Notes under the pieces: model-generated
Databases searched by the model: none
What the model was told of the DNA's origin: nothing
What the model saw: only the letters and a program-made list of their open reading frames with translations
In this document: one piece after another, positions 37,367 through 45,189 of the stretch
Layout of the letters: each line of letters begins with the position of its first letter
Position numbering within the stretch: position 1 is the stretch's first letter
Position numbers and translations under genes: made by a program
Source: an uncultured Prevotella sp.
Lineage (GTDB): Bacteria > Bacteroidota > Bacteroidia > Bacteroidales > Bacteroidaceae
Reading direction: 5' to 3'
NCBI GenBank assembly: GCA_900314995.1
Contig: OMXK01000010.1
Coordinates: forward strand, 57,832-121,831
DNA: 64,000 nucleotides

Positions 37367-38866
37367 ATGAGCAAACAGAAAATAGTCATCATAGGTAGTG
37401 GCCTCGGCGGCCTGTCGTGCGGACTGATCCTCAGCCGTAACGGTTACGATGTGACCATACTCGAGCAGGGTGCGCAGGTGGGTGGCTGTCTGCAGTGCTT
37501 CACCCGTCAGGGCACGAAGTTCGAGACGGGCATGCACTTCGTGGGCAGTGCCGACGAAGGTCAGGTGCTGAACCGTCTGCTGCGCTATCTGGGTGTGCTC
37601 GACGACATCAGTCTGAGCCGTCTGGATACGGCAGGCTACGATGTGGTGTCGCTCAACGGACAACAGTTTCGTTTTGCCTCTGGTCGTGAGGCATTCATCG
37701 AGACGCTGGCCAAGGATTTCCCGAAGGAACGCGACAATCTGGTGCGCTATTTCGACCTCGTCGAGCGCGTGGCCAGTGCCTCCTCGTTGCATACCCTGCG
37801 TGTGGCCGATTCCGACACCTCGCCCCTCAGTACCGAGTTCCAGTTGCGTAGCATGAACGATGTGCTCAGTGAGGTGATCCATGATGAGTTGCTGTGTAAT
37901 GTGCTGGTGGGCAACCTGCCACTCTATGCGGCAGAGTACGACAAGACACCGTTCTCTACCCATGCCTTTATCACCGACTTCTACAACCAGAGTGCCTTCC
38001 GAGTGGTAGGCGGCAGCGACGGTATTGCCACCTCACTGGTGAAGTCAATCCGTCAGTGTGGCGGTCAGGTGCTCTGTCGGCAGCAGGTGCGCAAGATCGT
38101 GTGCGACGCGCAGAAAGCCATCGGTGTGGAGACCGACGATCATTTCTATCCTGCCGACATTGTCATCGCAGGCATCCATCCTGGTCGTCTTATCGAACTG
38201 TGCGACTCCCCCTTGTTGCGCCCGGCTTATCGGCACCGCATTGCCGAATTGCCTGAGACGGTTGGCGGTTTCTCCGTGTATCTCCGTTTCAAGCCCGAGA
38301 CGCTGCCCTACATGAACTATAACTTCTACGGTTATCGGGAGAACACCCCGTGGAACTGTGAAAAGTACACACTGGAAAACTGGCCGAAAGGCTATCTCTA
38401 TATGCACTTCTGCAACGAAGACCATCAGCGCTGGGCTGAGGGTGGGGTGATCCTCTCCTATATGCAGTACAGCGAAGTGGCCCAGTGGCAGGGTACCCAT
38501 ATCGGACGGCGAGGCGACGACTACAAAGCCATGAAGCAGCGCAGGGCCGAACAGCTGATCGATGTGGTGTGCCGCGATTTCCCCTGTCTGAGGGATGCCA
38601 TTGCCGGCTATGAGACCTCAACGCCCCTGACTTATCAAGACTATACAGGAACGGAAGGCGGTTCGATGTATGGTGTGGCCAAGGATATCAACCTGGGTCC
38701 TGCAGGCCGTGTGCCCCATCGCACGAAGGTGCCCAATCTCCTGTTGACAGGACAGAACATCAATTCGCACGGTATCCTTGGGGTGCTGGTGGGAACGATC
38801 GTCACTTGCTCGGAACTGCTGACATCGGAACATATCTTTCAAGACATCATAAAAGCTAACACATGA
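37367..38866 (+). CDS. CrtI-like FAD-dependent oxidoreductase 1
   Basis: 499 residues. The N-terminus IVIIGSGLGGLSCGLILSRNGYDV is an FAD Rossmann motif of the phytoene desaturase/retinol saturase group, followed by QVGGCLQCFTRQGTKFETGMHFVG. A C-terminal LLLTGQNINSHGILGVLVG segment closes the FAD site. Such enzymes desaturate or isomerise long hydrophobic polyenes. Two neighbouring copies are unusual for an aryl polyene cluster. Confidence 0.87.
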   Translation: MSKQKIVIIGSGLGGLSCGLILSRNGYDVTILEQGAQVGGCLQCFTRQGTKFETGMHFVGSADEGQVLNRLLRYLGVLDDISLSRLDTAGYDVVSLNGQQFRFASGREAFIETLAKDFPKERDNLVRYFDLVERVASASSLHTLRVADSDTSPLSTEFQLRSMNDVLSEVIHDELLCNVLVGNLPLYAAEYDKTPFSTHAFITDFYNQSAFRVVGGSDGIATSLVKSIRQCGGQVLCRQQVRKIVCDAQKAIGVETDDHFYPADIVIAGIHPGRLIELCDSPLLRPAYRHRIAELPETVGGFSVYLRFKPETLPYMNYNFYGYRENTPWNCEKYTLENWPKGYLYMHFCNEDHQRWAEGGVILSYMQYSEVAQWQGTHIGRRGDDYKAMKQRRAEQLIDVVCRDFPCLRDAIAGYETSTPLTYQDYTGTEGGSMYGVAKDINLGPAGRVPHRTKVPNLLLTGQNINSHGILGVLVGTIVTCSELLTSEHIFQDIIKANT

Positions 38867-40389
38867 ACAGACAGACGGTTGTAATAATAGGTGGCGGACT
38901 GGGCGGCCTCTTTACAGGCGCCCTGCTCACGAAGGAAGGCTACGAGGTGACGGTAGTCGAGAAGAATGCCGTGGCCGGCGGTGGACTGCAGACCTTCTCG
39001 CGGGGTGGTATCACCTTCGAGACGGGCATGCATATCCTCGGTGGTCTGCGCCCTGGCGGTTCGGTCTATAAGATCTGCCGCTATCTGGGTATCTATGACC
39101 AGTTGCAGATGTGTGAGTTGGATCACGACTGCATGGACAGCATCCGCTATCTGGCCGACGGTCGGGAGTTCCGTATCCCAGAGGGTAGGGAGGCGTTTAC
39201 GGATTATTTCATCCGTGAGTTCCCCCATGAGGAGCAGGGTATCCGTGCCTATGTGGAGACGCTCTATCGGATGACCGACGAGGTGGATTTCTTCCATCTG
39301 CGTGAAGGCCGTCCTGACCTGTTCGCCCACAGCGACCAGTTCCTCTGGGCTGCCAGCGACCTGATTGCCGCCTATATCAAGGATTCCCGTCTGAGGGATA
39401 TACTAGCTTATATGAACCCCATGTATGGCGGTGTGCTCGGTCATACCCCTGCCTATATTCATGCGCTGATCAATGTGCTGTATATCGAAGGACCCAACCG
39501 TTTCATCGGTGGCAGTCAGCAAATGGCCGACCTGCTTGCCGGCGTCATCACCGCAGGAGGCGGCCGCATCGTCAGAAACGAACTGGTCACTCAGGTGCAA
39601 GTCAACGAGGAACGCATCGCTACGGCTGTCGTTACCTCAGCCGGTCACTCGTATTCCGGCGATTACTATATCTCGGCCATCCATCCCTCCAGACTTGTGG
39701 AGATGATGGCGCCCCATGCCTTCCCCAAGTCCTATCGTACGAGGGTGGCTTCCATCCCCAATACCTATTCGGCCTTTTCAGTCTATATCAAGTTCAAACC
39801 CGATGCCTTCCCCTATATCAACCATACCTGCTACTGTCAGGACGACTACGGACAGGTGTGGACTCACGGCCTGTATGATGCCGATAACTGGCCCCGGGGC
39901 TTTATGTATATGACCTCTGCCGATCCCGATCAGGGTCCCTTTGCCGCCAAGATGATCGTGAACTGTCTGATGCCGTTCTCGGTGGTGGCTCAGTGGGCGG
40001 ATACAAAAGTCGGACATCGCGGCAAGGACTACGAAGCGTGGAAACAGCATCATGCCGAACTGGTGATTGATAAACTGGAGAAACTGTATCCTGACTTCCG
40101 TCAGACGATCGACCAGTATTGGACATCGAGTCCGTTGACCATCCGCGACTTCTACAATCAGCCCGAAGGTGCGCTCTATGGTGTGCGCAAGGACTGCAAG
40201 GATATCATGCTGTCGCAGTTGCCCATCTGGACGAAGGTGAAGAACCTGCTGCTGACAGGTCAGAACATCAACCTCCACGGCATCTGCGGTGTGCCCCTGA
40301 CGGCTGTCAACACCGTTGAAGCCCTGGTAGGCCAGAACAAACTCATAGAAAAGATAAACCTATATAATGATCAATATGGAAAAGATTAG
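38863..40389 (+). CDS. CrtI-like FAD-dependent oxidoreductase 2
   Basis: 508 residues, paralogue of the preceding enzyme, overlapping it by four bases. It has VVIIGGGLGGLFTGALLTKEGYEV, GGGLQTFSRGGITFETGMHILGG and LLLTGQNINLHGICGVPLTA. The two share the same layout over their full length but differ clearly in sequence, so they are an old duplication and may act as a pair or on different bonds. No membrane helix is evident. Confidence 0.87.
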   Translation: MNRQTVVIIGGGLGGLFTGALLTKEGYEVTVVEKNAVAGGGLQTFSRGGITFETGMHILGGLRPGGSVYKICRYLGIYDQLQMCELDHDCMDSIRYLADGREFRIPEGREAFTDYFIREFPHEEQGIRAYVETLYRMTDEVDFFHLREGRPDLFAHSDQFLWAASDLIAAYIKDSRLRDILAYMNPMYGGVLGHTPAYIHALINVLYIEGPNRFIGGSQQMADLLAGVITAGGGRIVRNELVTQVQVNEERIATAVVTSAGHSYSGDYYISAIHPSRLVEMMAPHAFPKSYRTRVASIPNTYSAFSVYIKFKPDAFPYINHTCYCQDDYGQVWTHGLYDADNWPRGFMYMTSADPDQGPFAAKMIVNCLMPFSVVAQWADTKVGHRGKDYEAWKQHHAELVIDKLEKLYPDFRQTIDQYWTSSPLTIRDFYNQPEGALYGVRKDCKDIMLSQLPIWTKVKNLLLTGQNINLHGICGVPLTAVNTVEALVGQNKLIEKINLYNDQYGKD

Positions 40390-41671
40390 AATGAAACTGA
40401 TCTACCCGAAGTGGAAGAAGCTCCCAGGGCAGACCACATTTAACTTACCGCCTCACGGACCAGTGGCCTTCGCAGGCACACTGCCCGATTACGTCGATGT
40501 GTCGTTTACCGACGAGAACGTAGAGCCTATTGACTTCAATGAGGAATGCGATATCGTAGCACTCTCAATGATGCTCTCCACCCAGGTGAAGCGTGGCTGG
40601 GAGATTGCCGACGAATACCATAAGCGCGGCAAACTGGTGATGGCCGGTGGCATCTCCTCGATGCTGCATGCCGAGGAGATGGTGGACCATGTAGACAGCC
40701 TGTTCCTTGGCGAGAGCGAAGGCCGCATGGAAGCTGTGATGCAGGACTTCGTCCGTGGCGAACTGAAGAAAGTGTATAACTATCTCGGCCAGATGCCGCC
40801 CATCGAGAGTGTAGGCCCCTGTCGCCGCGACCTCTATAAGCGTGAGTTGTATAACCATAAGGGTGTGCAGATGGTCGATCTGTTCCATGCCTCCCGCGGT
40901 TGTCGCTTCAGCTGCTATCCTTGTGCCGTGAGTTATCTGGGAGGCCGCCAGTTCCGTCCCCGTCCCATCGACAAGGTGGTAGAGGACATGGCAGCCATCG
41001 AGAACAACCGACTCTTCATCGTCGACAACTCGCTGGCACAGAACAAAGAGTGGGAGAAGGAACTGTTCAAGGCCATCGCCCCGTTGAAGAAGAAGTGGAT
41101 CAGCCACACCATCGAGGACGATGATGAGGTGCTGCAGCTCGCCTATGATGCCGGTGCCTGGTATGTGTATCAGGCCGTCTACGACACCAGCGACTATATC
41201 AAGGAGCGTGTGAAGCGCTATCACGATCACGGCATCGGGGTTGAGGGTACCATCCTCCTGGGCCTCGACAACCAGACCGAGGACGACTGTAAGCGCTTGA
41301 TTGATTTCCTCGGCGAGATCGATCTCGACCTGGCGGAGTTCACCATCCTGACGCCGTTCCCCCATACGAAGACCTACGACGACCTGCTGCGCCAGGGGCG
41401 TATCTTCGACTTCGACTGGAACCATTACAATGCCGGACAGGTGGTGTTCCAGCCCAAGCACATGACACCCGAGCAGCTGCAGAATGTCTATGAGTATGCC
41501 TGGCAGTCGTTCTACAAGAACGAGACGCAGGAGCAGAAGATGTTCAACCTGTTCTGCAATGTGGCCCTGCGTGAGATGAACGAGGGCACTTATCGGCCGC
41601 GTGACCGAAAGCTGATGAACCAGAGTTTTGGCCATCAGGTAGACCGTTCGAAGCGTAATGTGAATGTATAA
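40367..41671 (+). CDS. Radical SAM enzyme with a B12-type N-terminal domain
   Basis: 434 residues from ATG 40367; ATG 40376 and 40391 (MKLIYPKWKK) are alternatives, the last only one base beyond the preceding stop. The N-terminal domain has the fold pattern of cobalamin-binding proteins (VDVSFTDENVEPIDF, MAGGISSML, LGESEGRM), but the DxHxxG cobalamin-binding motif is not seen. The radical SAM cluster is CRFSCYPC, then the family's VDNSLAQNKEW. Related proteins in BchE-like families modify tetrapyrroles or lipids. The reaction here is unknown. Confidence 0.87.
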   Translation: MINMEKIRMKLIYPKWKKLPGQTTFNLPPHGPVAFAGTLPDYVDVSFTDENVEPIDFNEECDIVALSMMLSTQVKRGWEIADEYHKRGKLVMAGGISSMLHAEEMVDHVDSLFLGESEGRMEAVMQDFVRGELKKVYNYLGQMPPIESVGPCRRDLYKRELYNHKGVQMVDLFHASRGCRFSCYPCAVSYLGGRQFRPRPIDKVVEDMAAIENNRLFIVDNSLAQNKEWEKELFKAIAPLKKKWISHTIEDDDEVLQLAYDAGAWYVYQAVYDTSDYIKERVKRYHDHGIGVEGTILLGLDNQTEDDCKRLIDFLGEIDLDLAEFTILTPFPHTKTYDDLLRQGRIFDFDWNHYNAGQVVFQPKHMTPEQLQNVYEYAWQSFYKNETQEQKMFNLFCNVALREMNEGTYRPRDRKLMNQSFGHQVDRSKRNVNV

Positions 41672-41684
41672 TATATAATAAGGT

Positions 41685-42047
41685 ATGAAAGTTCCTAAGG
41701 AATATTACGACGAGATATTTAATTATCTGGGGCAGTGGGACCAGCCTTGCGCCTGCGGTCTGAAGATACGCCGCCATGAGGGCAAGACCTATGTGGTGGT
41801 CACGGAGTTGTATCAGGAGAATCCCGGTACGAGCATCACCTATGCCGGTCGCAAGCTGGCCGATCAGATCTGTGAGGCAAAAGGTATCGACTTCAACGAT
41901 ATGGTCTATATCGAATGTGCCCCGGATACCAATTCGAAGCTGTCATTCTATGATGAGGAGTATTACGAGGTCGACTTCTCAGCTGATATCCTGCATAAGT
42001 ATCACCAACTCGACCCCAAGAAAGTGAAGGCTATTCTTGACGCATGA
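41685..42047 (+). CDS. Hypothetical cytoplasmic protein of the lipid cluster
   Basis: 120 residues (MKVPKEYYDEIFNYLGQWDQPC). It has a central ENPGTSITYAGRKLADQICEA and a tail YYEVDFSADILHKYHQLD; no signal or helix is seen. The family is not recognised. It sits 13 bases after the radical SAM gene and overlaps the esterase gene by 4 bases, so it is co-transcribed and probably serves the same pathway. Confidence 0.72.
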   Translation: MKVPKEYYDEIFNYLGQWDQPCACGLKIRRHEGKTYVVVTELYQENPGTSITYAGRKLADQICEAKGIDFNDMVYIECAPDTNSKLSFYDEEYYEVDFSADILHKYHQLDPKKVKAILDA

Positions 42048-42874
42048 AGAAACGGCTGACGATCCTATGGCTCTTGTGTGCGTGGCTGAGTGTTTCGGCA
42101 CAGTCGACAGTCCGCATCTGGGAAGGCACCGGCAAAGGCTCCAGTAAGGTGACGCTGGCAGAATACCTGCCTGACACGCCTGCTGAGACCGCTGTCATCG
42201 TGTGTCCTGGCGGCAGCTACTTCTGGCTCGATATAGAGACCGAAGGCGACAGCGTGGCCCGCAGCCTGCGAGCACAGGGGATCGCAGCTTATGTGTTGAA
42301 ATACCGTACGGGTGGTGTCGTGCCTTTTATCACGCACAGCCGTCTGGTGGTTTCGGGCCATCATCACCCGATGCCTCTCGACGATGTGCAGCAGGCCATC
42401 CGCCTTGTACGTCAGAAGCAGTATCGCCGCCTGGGCGTGATGGGATTCTCGGCAGGTGGCCATCTGGCACTCTCCGCAGGTATCTTCGGCAAGGGAGAGC
42501 TGAGGCCCGACTTCATCGTGCCCTGCTATCCTGTGGTGACGATGTCGGAATCGTGTGTCCATAAGCGCTCGCGCCGCGGGTTGCTGGGTGAGTATAAGAA
42601 AGCCTCACCTCGGATGTGCGACAGCCTCTCGCTTGAGAAGCATGTCACGGCCGACTGTCCGCCTGTGTTCCTGATGAACTGCGTAGACGACCCCATCGTC
42701 GACTATCGTAACTCCGTGCTGATGGATCAGGCCCTGACAGCAAAGCATGTGCCCCACCAGTATGTGCAGTATCAGACGGGCGGGCATGGGTTCGGCACCA
42801 CATGGAGCAAGACCTCCGCAGAAGCCAGCGGCTGGTTCGATGCGTTTCTGAAATGGCTAAAGACAATTGAGTAA
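42044..42874 (+). CDS. Secreted alpha/beta-hydrolase esterase
   Basis: 276 residues with a signal peptide (MKKRLTILWLLCAWLSVSAQS). The body has CPGGSYFWLDIETEGDSVA (oxyanion GG), GFSAGGHLALSAG (catalytic Ser in GxSxG), VDDPIVDYRNS (Asp) and GGHGFG (His): a complete acetyl-esterase type hydrolase. It may remove acyl groups from the surface lipid or be a general carbohydrate esterase. It overlaps the preceding gene by 4 bases. Confidence 0.87.
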   Translation: MKKRLTILWLLCAWLSVSAQSTVRIWEGTGKGSSKVTLAEYLPDTPAETAVIVCPGGSYFWLDIETEGDSVARSLRAQGIAAYVLKYRTGGVVPFITHSRLVVSGHHHPMPLDDVQQAIRLVRQKQYRRLGVMGFSAGGHLALSAGIFGKGELRPDFIVPCYPVVTMSESCVHKRSRRGLLGEYKKASPRMCDSLSLEKHVTADCPPVFLMNCVDDPIVDYRNSVLMDQALTAKHVPHQYVQYQTGGHGFGTTWSKTSAEASGWFDAFLKWLKTIE

Positions 42875-42897
42875 TCACAAATTAATCTATAAGCATT

Positions 42898-44061
42898 ATG
42901 AGTAAGTATAATCCACAACAGTTCGACGACATCCGTCCGTATTACGACAGTGAGATTCCTGCCGCGATGGAGCGTATCGTCAACAGCGACTTCTTCGGTC
43001 TGCTCTGTACCTATGTCTATCCCGGTAAGAACCCTGAGGATGTGAAGAAGATGATGCTCTCCTTCCAGACTATCCGCGACTTCCAGCTTGAGGTGATGCG
43101 ATGCGTCAACGAGCAGGTGATCGCCCGTTCCATGACTTCCTTCACGTATAGTGGGGTAGAGAAGCTTGATCCCAACAAGAAGTATCTCTTCATCAGCAAC
43201 CACCGCGATATCATGCTCGATGCCTGTCTGCTGCAGTATATATTATATAGGAACGGGCACGAGACGACGGAGATCACTTTCGGTGCCAATCTGATGTCGT
43301 CGCCCCTGGTGATCGATATCGGCAAGGCCAACAAGATGTTCCGTGTGGAGCGTGGCGGCAACATGAAGGACTTCTATATGTCGTCGAAGAACCTCAGCGA
43401 GTATATCCGCTATGTGCTCACCGAGAAGGGGCAGGGCATGTGGATCGCTCAGCGCAACGGACGTACGAAGGACGGTAAGGACCAGACGGATCAGGGCATC
43501 ATCAAGATGTTCTGCATGAGTGAGCCGACGGATAAGATCAAGGCGCTCTCGGAACTGAACATCATCCCCGTGAGCGTCAGCTATGAGTGGGAGTCGTGCG
43601 ACATCCTGAAGGCGCTCGAACTCTACGAGTCGCGCTACAGCAAGTATATCAAGAAGCCGGGTGAGGATCTGAACAGTATCCTGACGGGTATCGCCCAGCC
43701 GAAGGGTAGGGTGAACTTCACCTTCTGCGACCAGATTACGGAGGCTGATCTCCATCAGTTCGACAACTGCACGAACAACGAGTATCACCGTGCGGTGGCC
43801 CAGCTGATCGACAAGCGTATCATCGAGGCTTACCAGCTGACGCCGAACAACTACATCGCCCACGACCTGCGCTACGGACAGCAGCTCTACCGCGACCATT
43901 ATACCGACGAGGAGCTGAATGCCTTCCAGGCTTTCATGGAGCGCCTGAACACGTTCGACATTGCCGAACCTGACGTGCTGAAGGATCTGTATCTGGGTAT
44001 CTATGCGAACCCGATAGATTCGAAATTGGCACTCAAAGGGAACGAAAATGAAAAAATGTAA
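42898..44061 (+). CDS. Phospholipid/glycerol-type acyltransferase, last gene of the cluster
   Basis: 387 residues. ISNHRDIMLDACL is the HX4D motif near residue 105; then MFRVERGG and WIAQRNGRTKDG, the latter replacing the usual FPEGTRS. This variation is seen in a group of Bacteroidota proteins annotated as glycerol acyltransferases. No transmembrane helix is obvious. It is separated by 23 bases from the esterase and by a promoter from the Phe/Tyr operon that follows. Confidence 0.82.
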   Translation: MSKYNPQQFDDIRPYYDSEIPAAMERIVNSDFFGLLCTYVYPGKNPEDVKKMMLSFQTIRDFQLEVMRCVNEQVIARSMTSFTYSGVEKLDPNKKYLFISNHRDIMLDACLLQYILYRNGHETTEITFGANLMSSPLVIDIGKANKMFRVERGGNMKDFYMSSKNLSEYIRYVLTEKGQGMWIAQRNGRTKDGKDQTDQGIIKMFCMSEPTDKIKALSELNIIPVSVSYEWESCDILKALELYESRYSKYIKKPGEDLNSILTGIAQPKGRVNFTFCDQITEADLHQFDNCTNNEYHRAVAQLIDKRIIEAYQLTPNNYIAHDLRYGQQLYRDHYTDEELNAFQAFMERLNTFDIAEPDVLKDLYLGIYANPIDSKLALKGNENEKM

Positions 44062-44089
44062 GCAGAAACGCGATTTTTCCTGCAAAATA

Positions 44090-44121
44090 TTTGTTTGTTT
44101 CGCAGAAATATGATAATTTTG
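44090..44121 (+). promoter_or_regulatory. Promoter of the Phe/Tyr operon
   Basis: TTTG (44090-44093), 20 bases, then TAATTTTG (44114-44121): full consensus. The leader peptide begins at 44149. Confidence 0.8.
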
Positions 44122-44148
44122 CACCCGATAACGACAAAAAATAGAATT

Positions 44149-44226
44149 ATGTCAATGTTGAACGCTTACTTTTACGGCTATTACTTTTACTTTGCAAGCA
44201 ATTGTGAAGCGGGTGGTCGTAAGTAA
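44149..44226 (+). CDS. pheL: Phe/Tyr-rich leader peptide (25 residues)
   Basis: ATG 44149 (or 44155) to TAA 44224-44226. Codons 7-15 are nearly all Tyr or Phe (YFYGYYFYF, at 44167-44193), the hallmark of an attenuation leader for phenylalanine/tyrosine synthesis. The frame lies between a full-consensus promoter and the prephenate dehydratase gene, with a terminator hairpin between. Ribosome stalling on these codons when charged Phe or Tyr tRNA is short would control the hairpin. The symbol is used by analogy with E. coli pheL. Confidence 0.92.
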   Translation: MSMLNAYFYGYYFYFASNCEAGGRK

Positions 44227-44298
44227 GATTGAAGAATAGAAATATTAAGAAATGAAATAAGGCTCCGCTTCACGAAAAGGTGAAAGCGGAGTTTTTTT
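44204..44298 (+). promoter_or_regulatory. Attenuator: antiterminator and terminator hairpins
   Basis: Terminator: CTCCGCTTCAC (44263-44273) pairs with GTGAAAGCGGAG (44280-44291, one bulged A), followed by seven T. Antiterminator: GTGAAGCGG (44204-44212, within leader codons 19-22) is perfectly complementary to CCGCTTCAC (44265-44273), the terminator's 5' arm. If the ribosome stalls at the Tyr/Phe run, the antiterminator can form. If it reaches the stop codon it covers 44204-44212 and the terminator forms. Confidence 0.87.
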
Positions 44299-44329
44299 AT
44301 AAATCGTCAAATATAAGTGAAATAGGAAT

Positions 44330-45172
44330 ATGAAGAGAATAGCCATTCAGGGACTGATCGGGTCGTTCCACGATATCGCGGCTCACCTGTATTTCGAGGG
44401 GGAACAGATTCAGCTGATTTGCTGCAGCACCTTCGAGCAGGTGTTTGCCAACATCAAGCAGGATCCCACTGCCATCGGTATGCTCGCCATCGAGAATACC
44501 ATTGCGGGGTCGCTGCTGCACAACTACGAACTGTTGCGCGACTCAGGGACGACGATTGTCGGCGAGCATAAGCTCCACATCTCGCATTGCATCTGCTGTC
44601 TGCCTGACGACGACTGGGATACGATTACCGAGGTGCACTCTCACCCTGTGGCCCTGATGCAGTGCCGCGAGTTTCTGGCTCAGCATCCGCAGCTGAAGAA
44701 TGTGGAGGCCGAGGATACGGCTGGTTCGGCGAAGATGATTGCCGAGGGACAGAAGAAAGGGTGGGCGGCCATCTGCCATGCGGAGGCTGCGAAGCTCTAC
44801 GGGCTGAAGGTGCTCGAGAACCATATCGAGGACAACAAGCACAACTTTACCCGTTTCCTCGTGGTGTCGAATCCTAACAAGGCCGATTTGCTGCGCCCGC
44901 TGACGGAGACGAACAAGTCGAGCATCGTGTTCTCGCTGCCGCATGAGGAGGGCTCGCTCTCTCACGTGCTGGCTATCCTCTCGTTCTATCACATCAACTT
45001 GACGAAGATCCAGTCGCTGCCGATTATCGGCCACGAGTGGGAGTATCTGTTCTATGTCGATGTGATGTACGACGACCTCACGCGCTACCGCCAGAGCATC
45101 GATGCCATCATCCCGCTGACGAAGGACTTGAAGATCCTGGGGGAATACAAGGACGGAAAGCAGACGAATTGA
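44330..45172 (+). CDS. pheA: Prephenate dehydratase
   Basis: 280 residues. The catalytic part spans 1-180 with GLIGSFHDIAA, IENTIAGSL and NFTRFLVVS, the last containing the family TRF motif. A regulatory ACT domain follows (SSIVFSLPHEEGSLSHVLAIL, TKIQSLPI), where the usual ESRP is QSLP. It converts prephenate to phenylpyruvate and is normally inhibited by Phe through the ACT domain. No chorismate mutase part is present; that is fused to the DAHP synthase downstream. Confidence 0.93.
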   Translation: MKRIAIQGLIGSFHDIAAHLYFEGEQIQLICCSTFEQVFANIKQDPTAIGMLAIENTIAGSLLHNYELLRDSGTTIVGEHKLHISHCICCLPDDDWDTITEVHSHPVALMQCREFLAQHPQLKNVEAEDTAGSAKMIAEGQKKGWAAICHAEAAKLYGLKVLENHIEDNKHNFTRFLVVSNPNKADLLRPLTETNKSSIVFSLPHEEGSLSHVLAILSFYHINLTKIQSLPIIGHEWEYLFYVDVMYDDLTRYRQSIDAIIPLTKDLKILGEYKDGKQTN

Positions 45173-45189
45173 GTATAAATTGAAGAATT

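Noticed and set aside
28395-44061. Cluster as a classical flexirubin (dialkylresorcinol plus aryl polyene) locus
   Set aside because: No DarA/DarB homologue and no histidine/tyrosine ammonia lyase are present, so only aryl-polyene-like is supported.
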